The notes under the pieces are model-generated. The model had not been told where the DNA came from and did no database searches. It saw nothing but the letters and a program-made list of their open reading frames with translations. From positions 620,001 through 684,000 of the forward strand of contig NZ_WKFH01000003.1 of the NCBI RefSeq assembly GCF_014884385.1: a stretch of 64,000 nucleotides of DNA. The letters run 5' to 3'. This document shows positions 60,820 to 64,000 of the stretch, piece by piece. The stretch comes from Phycobacter azelaicus. Its GTDB lineage: Bacteria; Pseudomonadota; Alphaproteobacteria; Rhodobacterales; Rhodobacteraceae. Both the position numbers and the translations under genes were made by a program. The stretch's first letter is position 1. The number at the start of each line of letters is the position of its first letter.

Positions 60820-61320
60820 ATGAAATACGCCGCCGCTCTTTCCACGCTCGCCGCTCTAACCTTCGGTGCCGACCTAGTCGCTGCCCAAGACAGAGAGCTT
60901 TCCATCGGCCTTGGATATTCTGAGTTCTCCCGATCCGGGGCCGAGAACGGTGCTCTCGTATCGCTCGACTACCGACACACACCGTTTTTTGAGAAAGGGA
61001 TCTTCGCTGCCCGATTTGGGGCAGCTGTGGATGTACAGGAAACCGGAGATGCCTTTTTGGGAGCCGGCATTGCGGGGAAGTGGGATCTTGGCAAGTCGTG
61101 GTTCATTGATGCCAGCATCCTGCCCGGAGCCTTTGTAGAAAATGTCGACCTCAATGATTTGGGTTCGACTTTCGAGATCCGCAGCCAGATCGCAGTCGGC
61201 CACAGGTTTGCAAATGGCACGGCGCTTTCGCTGTCCCTGTCCCACAAATCCAATGCCTCGACCGGAGATATCAATCCTGGCGTGAACTCTTTGCAGCTGC
61301 GCTGGCATTTTCCGCTTTGA
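60820..61320 (+). CDS. PagL-like lipid A deacylase (acyloxyacyl hydrolase family)
   Basis: A 166-residue outer-membrane beta-barrel candidate. A signal peptide (ALSTLAALTFGADLVAAQ) is followed by alternating amphipathic strands. The C-terminal part has the catalytic His-Ser pair in ALSLSLSHKSNAS and ends in Phe-Pro-Leu after an aromatic strand, as in outer-membrane barrels. The start at 60820 is preferred for the signal peptide. It would trim the 3-O acyl chain of lipid A. Confidence 0.8.
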   Translation: MKYAAALSTLAALTFGADLVAAQDRELSIGLGYSEFSRSGAENGALVSLDYRHTPFFEKGIFAARFGAAVDVQETGDAFLGAGIAGKWDLGKSWFIDASILPGAFVENVDLNDLGSTFEIRSQIAVGHRFANGTALSLSLSHKSNASTGDINPGVNSLQLRWHFPL

Positions 61321-61441
61321 CGCGGGTCCGCACACGCGCCTTCTCAAGGCCCGGCGATCTGCGCATGCCAGTCGGGCTTGGGATTGATTTCCGCTTCAAC
61401 ATTCGGCACACCAATGCGGACAGTTAAAACAAGGCCCGACC

Positions 61442-62233
61442 ATGACCCGCATCGATGCAAAATTCGCAGACCTCAAGGCAGCAGGGAAGAAAGCTTTCGT
61501 CTCTTATGTCATGGCCGGAGATCCTGACTACGAAACCTCTTTGCAGGTCGTCAAAGGCCTGCCTGCTGCGGGCGTGGACATCATTGAGCTAGGCCTGCCC
61601 TTTACCGATCCCATGGCCGATGGTCCGACCATCCAACTGGCTGGTCAGCGGGCGCTGGATGGGGGAATGACGCTTGAGCGCACGTTGGAGCTGGCGCGCG
61701 AATTCCGCAAGGAAGACGACACCACGCCGATCGTGCTGATGGGCTATTACAACCCGATCTACAATCGCGGGGTCGACACCTTCCTCGCGGATGCAAAAGC
61801 GGCCGGGATCGACGGTCTGATCGTTGTGGACTTGCCCCCCGAAGAAGACGAAGAGCTGTGCATTCCGGCGCAGGCTGCGGGGCTCAATTTTATTCGACTG
61901 GCGACGCCCACCACCGATGACAAGCGCCTTCCCCGTGTTCTCCAGAACACATCTGGTTTTGTCTATTATGTCTCAATCACCGGCATTACCGGCGCTGCCG
62001 AGGCCGAAGCGGGAGATGTAGGCCCCGAAGTGGCGCGCATCAAATCCGCGACCGACCTGCCTGTCATCGTCGGGTTTGGGATCAACACCCCAGACAAAGC
62101 GCGCAATATCGCTTCGGTCTCTGATGGCGCCGTTGTGGGCAGTGCCATCGTAGGCCAGATCGGAGCGGGCAAGAGTGTTGAAGAGGTTCTCGCCTTCGTC
62201 AAATCCCTCTCCGACGGAGCCCACGCGGCCTGA
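61442..62233 (+). CDS. trpA: Tryptophan synthase alpha subunit
   Basis: A 263-residue TIM-barrel lyase that releases indole from indole-3-glycerol phosphate. The catalytic Glu and Asp lie in [20 protein letters not shown]. The loop [13 protein letters not shown] and the phosphate-binding [13 protein letters not shown] are present. trpB is not adjacent. It is convergent with a histidine kinase gene 32 bases away; no terminator is visible between them. Confidence 0.97.
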   Translation: MTRIDAKFADLKAAGKKAFVSYVMAGDPDYETSLQVVKGLPAAGVDIIELGLPFTDPMADGPTIQLAGQRALDGGMTLERTLELAREFRKEDDTTPIVLMGYYNPIYNRGVDTFLADAKAAGIDGLIVVDLPPEEDEELCIPAQAAGLNFIRLATPTTDDKRLPRVLQNTSGFVYYVSITGITGAAEAEAGDVGPEVARIKSATDLPVIVGFGINTPDKARNIASVSDGAVVGSAIVGQIGAGKSVEEVLAFVKSLSDGAHAA

Positions 62234-62265
62234 GACCAGCCCTGCGCACGCGACACCATCAGCTA

Positions 62266-63642
62266 TCAAACATGTTCAGGGGCGTCTTCACGTCTTGAGG
62301 CCGCACTAAGCGCGCGCGCCATGATGGCAATCAGATCGCGCTTGCGAGTCGGTTTGGCGACATAGTCAGACATTCCGCGTGCCAGATAGCCCTGCACCTG
62401 GTGCAGCATCGCATTCGCAGAGATCGCAATGATCGGGGTCGGCGGCAGCCCGGCCTCTTGCTCGGCTGCTCGGATCTTGTCTGTTGCGGTAACCCCGTCC
62501 ATCACAGGCATGTTGATGTCCATAAGGATCAGGTCCGCACCGCCCGCCTGCCAAAGCTCGAACAATTCAGCCCCGTCCGGCAGGATCTCCAGATCAAGAT
62601 CGTATTCTTTCAACTGGTGACGCAGTACCATCTGATTGGTGAGGTTGTCCTCGGCCACCAAGACCCGCCAGCGCCGACACCTCAGCAGATCATGGCTCCA
62701 GTCACTGTCCTCCGTGGATGTCCCGGCAGAGGGCTGCGCTACCTTCAGGACGAGGGAGACATGAAACTCGCTTCCATCGCCTTCGGCACTTGTGAAGGCG
62801 ATGCTGCCACCCAGTTCCGTACAGATCTGCTGCGCCACAACAAGGCCCAGCCCAGTACCGCCATATCGCCTGTTCACACTGGCCTCGGCCTGAACGAAAG
62901 GGTTGAACAACTTGCCGTGCTGGGTTTCATGAATACCGGCTCCAGTGTCGCGCACCCGGAAATCGAGCGCAATGGTGGCGCCGTCAAGCGGAGCGGCGGA
63001 AACACTGAAGGTCACCGCTCCCTCGGTGGTGAATTTCAAGGCATTGGACAACAGGTTGCCAAGAACCTGCCGCAGACGGACCGGATCCAGTTTGGCCCAG
63101 ACCTCCCTTTTGACCATGAGGCCACTCAGAACAGTCGTGAAAGACAGACCTTTTGCCTCGATCCGCGGGCGAAATTCTTCGCACAAAGACAAAAAGGTCT
63201 CATTCACATTGGTCGGCAGCCATTCCAGTTCAAGTTTGCCTGCCTCAACCTTCGACAGGTCCAGAACGTCGTTGACGATCGTCAACAGCAGGTTCCCGCT
63301 GCATTTGATCGTGTCCAGGGTTTGCTTCTGGTCCTCCCGCAATCCGCTTTCCGCAAGGGCATCAGCCATACCAAGGACACCGTGCAGAGGAGTGCGGATT
63401 TCGTGGCTCATGACAGCAAGGAAGGCGGATTTTGCAGCATTGGCCGCTTCGGCTTTTTCACGCGCCAAACGTTCACGCTCAAATGCAGCCCGCATTTCAG
63501 CCACTGTACCCCGTTCCGGGAAAGACGACTTGGAATTGCGTTTTACGGTCAATGCCTCTTGCCTGACAGGCCCCTCCCAGCTCTCTCGGGCGATGATCTG
63601 ACAATCAAAACGATCATTGCCAGAAAACCGCGCACCCTTCAC
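62266..63642 (-). CDS. Soluble hybrid histidine kinase with C-terminal receiver domain
   Basis: A 458-residue signalling protein without membrane segments. A short coiled coil (AFERERLAREKAEAANAAKS) leads to the HisKA box AVMSHEIRTPLHGVLG with the phospho-His. The HATPase domain has the N-box NLLSNALKFT, G1 in VRDTGAGI and G2 in YGGTGLGLVVAQQ. The receiver domain has acidic residues in LVAEDNLTNQ, the phospho-Asp in LILMDINMPVMDG and Lys in VAKPTRK. The start is uncertain (GTG at 63642, with other starts downstream). No PAS or other sensor domain is seen, so a partner or cofactor may supply the signal. It is divergent from lldD. Confidence 0.9.
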   Translation of the reverse strand: MKGARFSGNDRFDCQIIARESWEGPVRQEALTVKRNSKSSFPERGTVAEMRAAFERERLAREKAEAANAAKSAFLAVMSHEIRTPLHGVLGMADALAESGLREDQKQTLDTIKCSGNLLLTIVNDVLDLSKVEAGKLELEWLPTNVNETFLSLCEEFRPRIEAKGLSFTTVLSGLMVKREVWAKLDPVRLRQVLGNLLSNALKFTTEGAVTFSVSAAPLDGATIALDFRVRDTGAGIHETQHGKLFNPFVQAEASVNRRYGGTGLGLVVAQQICTELGGSIAFTSAEGDGSEFHVSLVLKVAQPSAGTSTEDSDWSHDLLRCRRWRVLVAEDNLTNQMVLRHQLKEYDLDLEILPDGAELFELWQAGGADLILMDINMPVMDGVTATDKIRAAEQEAGLPPTPIIAISANAMLHQVQGYLARGMSDYVAKPTRKRDLIAIMARALSAASRREDAPEHV

Positions 63643-63682
63643 CCACCTAGAATCCTACAGGTCTCTCCAAATAAAGCTAACG

Positions 63683-63707
63683 CAAAATGTCATTTAGAGA
63701 CATTTTG
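63683..63707. promoter_or_regulatory. Nine-base inverted repeat between the kinase gene and lldD
   Basis: CAAAATGTC and GACATTTTG are perfect inverted copies with a seven-base spacer in the 150-base AT-rich divergent promoter. It is a candidate operator for either gene. Confidence 0.5.
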
Positions 63708-63792
63708 TGTCGTGATCATTGCGTCCAAGATAGAAAATTGGTAAACATTATTGACCACATCATAAGCCACACTGGGGGCGAGGACAGAACCT

Positions 63793-64000
63793 GTGCCGGT
63801 AATAACAAATATTAATGACTTAAAGCGCATCTACGAACGACGTGTTCCAAGGATGTTTTACGACTACGCCGAAAGTGGCAGTTGGACGGAACAGACGTTC
63901 CGCGAGAACACCTCTGATTTCGAACAGATCCGCCTGAGACAGCGGGTGGCGGTCGATATGTCTGGCCGCTCCACCGCAAGCCAGATGATCGGGCAGGATG
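63793..64000 (+). CDS. lldD: L-lactate dehydrogenase (FMN-dependent alpha-hydroxyacid oxidase), partial at its C-terminus
   Basis: The first 69 codons read VITNINDLKRIYERRVPRMF, YDYAESGSWTEQTFRENTSD, then RLRQRVAVDMSGRST, the characteristic N-terminus of LldD-type FMN enzymes that oxidise lactate to pyruvate. The start is GTG at 63793, with GAGGA eight bases upstream. The rest lies beyond the window. I read this frame directly, because it has no stop inside the window. Confidence 0.9.
   Translation, partial: MPVITNINDLKRIYERRVPRMFYDYAESGSWTEQTFRENTSDFEQIRLRQRVAVDMSGRSTASQMIGQD

Noticed and set aside
62401..63744. A 447-codon plus-strand open frame
   Set aside because: Antisense to the hybrid kinase, whose motifs are all intact on the minus strand.
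1..64000. CRISPR arrays, rRNA genes, replication origin, tmRNA or RNase P RNA
   Set aside because: I looked for direct-repeat arrays and for the characteristic conserved blocks of these RNAs on both strands and saw none.

Overview
The window looks like a chromosome segment of a marine alphaproteobacterium of the Roseobacter group (Rhodobacterales). The basis is the gene content and protein character rather than a database match: a DUF1013/TrcR regulator, COQ9, an ethylmalonyl-CoA-pathway malyl-CoA lyase, a DMGDH/GcvT fusion, the DgcN-DgcA D-glutamate pair, a small 4.5S-type SRP RNA and dnaX-ybaB-recR in one array. The DNA is GC-rich and most genes are housekeeping or catabolic.

Layout. 0-6.5 kb: end of a peptide-binding protein, a membrane-anchored cytochrome c, prephenate dehydratase, SRP RNA, a cyclic-nucleotide phosphodiesterase/nucleotidase, NudC and a SRPBCC protein. 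6.5-7.4 kb: a cobalamin riboswitch followed by a small Cys-rich reading frame interrupted by one in-frame TGA. 7.5-12 kb: a protein phosphatase, then dnaX-ybaB-recR. 12-19 kb: threonine aldolase, a biotinyl/carboxyltransferase fusion, TrcR, RNase T2, a quinone oxidoreductase, COQ9 and rpsU. 19-29 kb: P450/MarR, PPK2, a GMC oxidoreductase, Lrp/alanine dehydrogenase, MscS, GNAT, YtoQ, a methyltransferase and LysR. 29.9-38.9 kb: pheT, pheS, a class III cyclase, rplT, rpmI, pyruvate kinase and small conserved genes. 39-47.3 kb: a dioxygenase, a D-glutamate operon (dgcN-dgcA-aminotransferase), malyl-CoA lyase, a racemase-like protein, Lrp/LysE and accA. 47.5-50.7 kb: a DMGDH-type enzyme with its divergent TetR regulator and operator-like palindromes. 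50.9-53.5 kb: a periplasmic copper/cytochrome cluster (small metal-ligand-rich protein, cytochrome c, copC, copD, cytochrome c). 54.0-58.2 kb: a small integrated element in the 3' end of tRNA-Ser(GCU). 58.3-64 kb: EamA transporter, ychF, a PagL-like deacylase, trpA, a hybrid histidine kinase and the start of lldD.

The most unusual signals are in non-coding DNA. (1) A roughly 80-nt element is present three times (twice back to back). It keeps the order hairpin, GG-N-CCAACG, hairpin, GGCGGG, and it sits at convergent gene ends. (2) The rpsU leader carries a copy of the 16S anti-Shine-Dalgarno sequence, and a GNRA-loop hairpin is placed on the rpsU ribosome-binding site. (3) The cobalamin riboswitch is followed by a hairpin that covers the Shine-Dalgarno sequence of the TGA-interrupted gene. 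(4) The 4.1-kb tRNA island resembles a minimal phage satellite and has paired 12-bp-period repeats at both ends. All functional calls come from reading the translated sequence. No database or folding computation was run.
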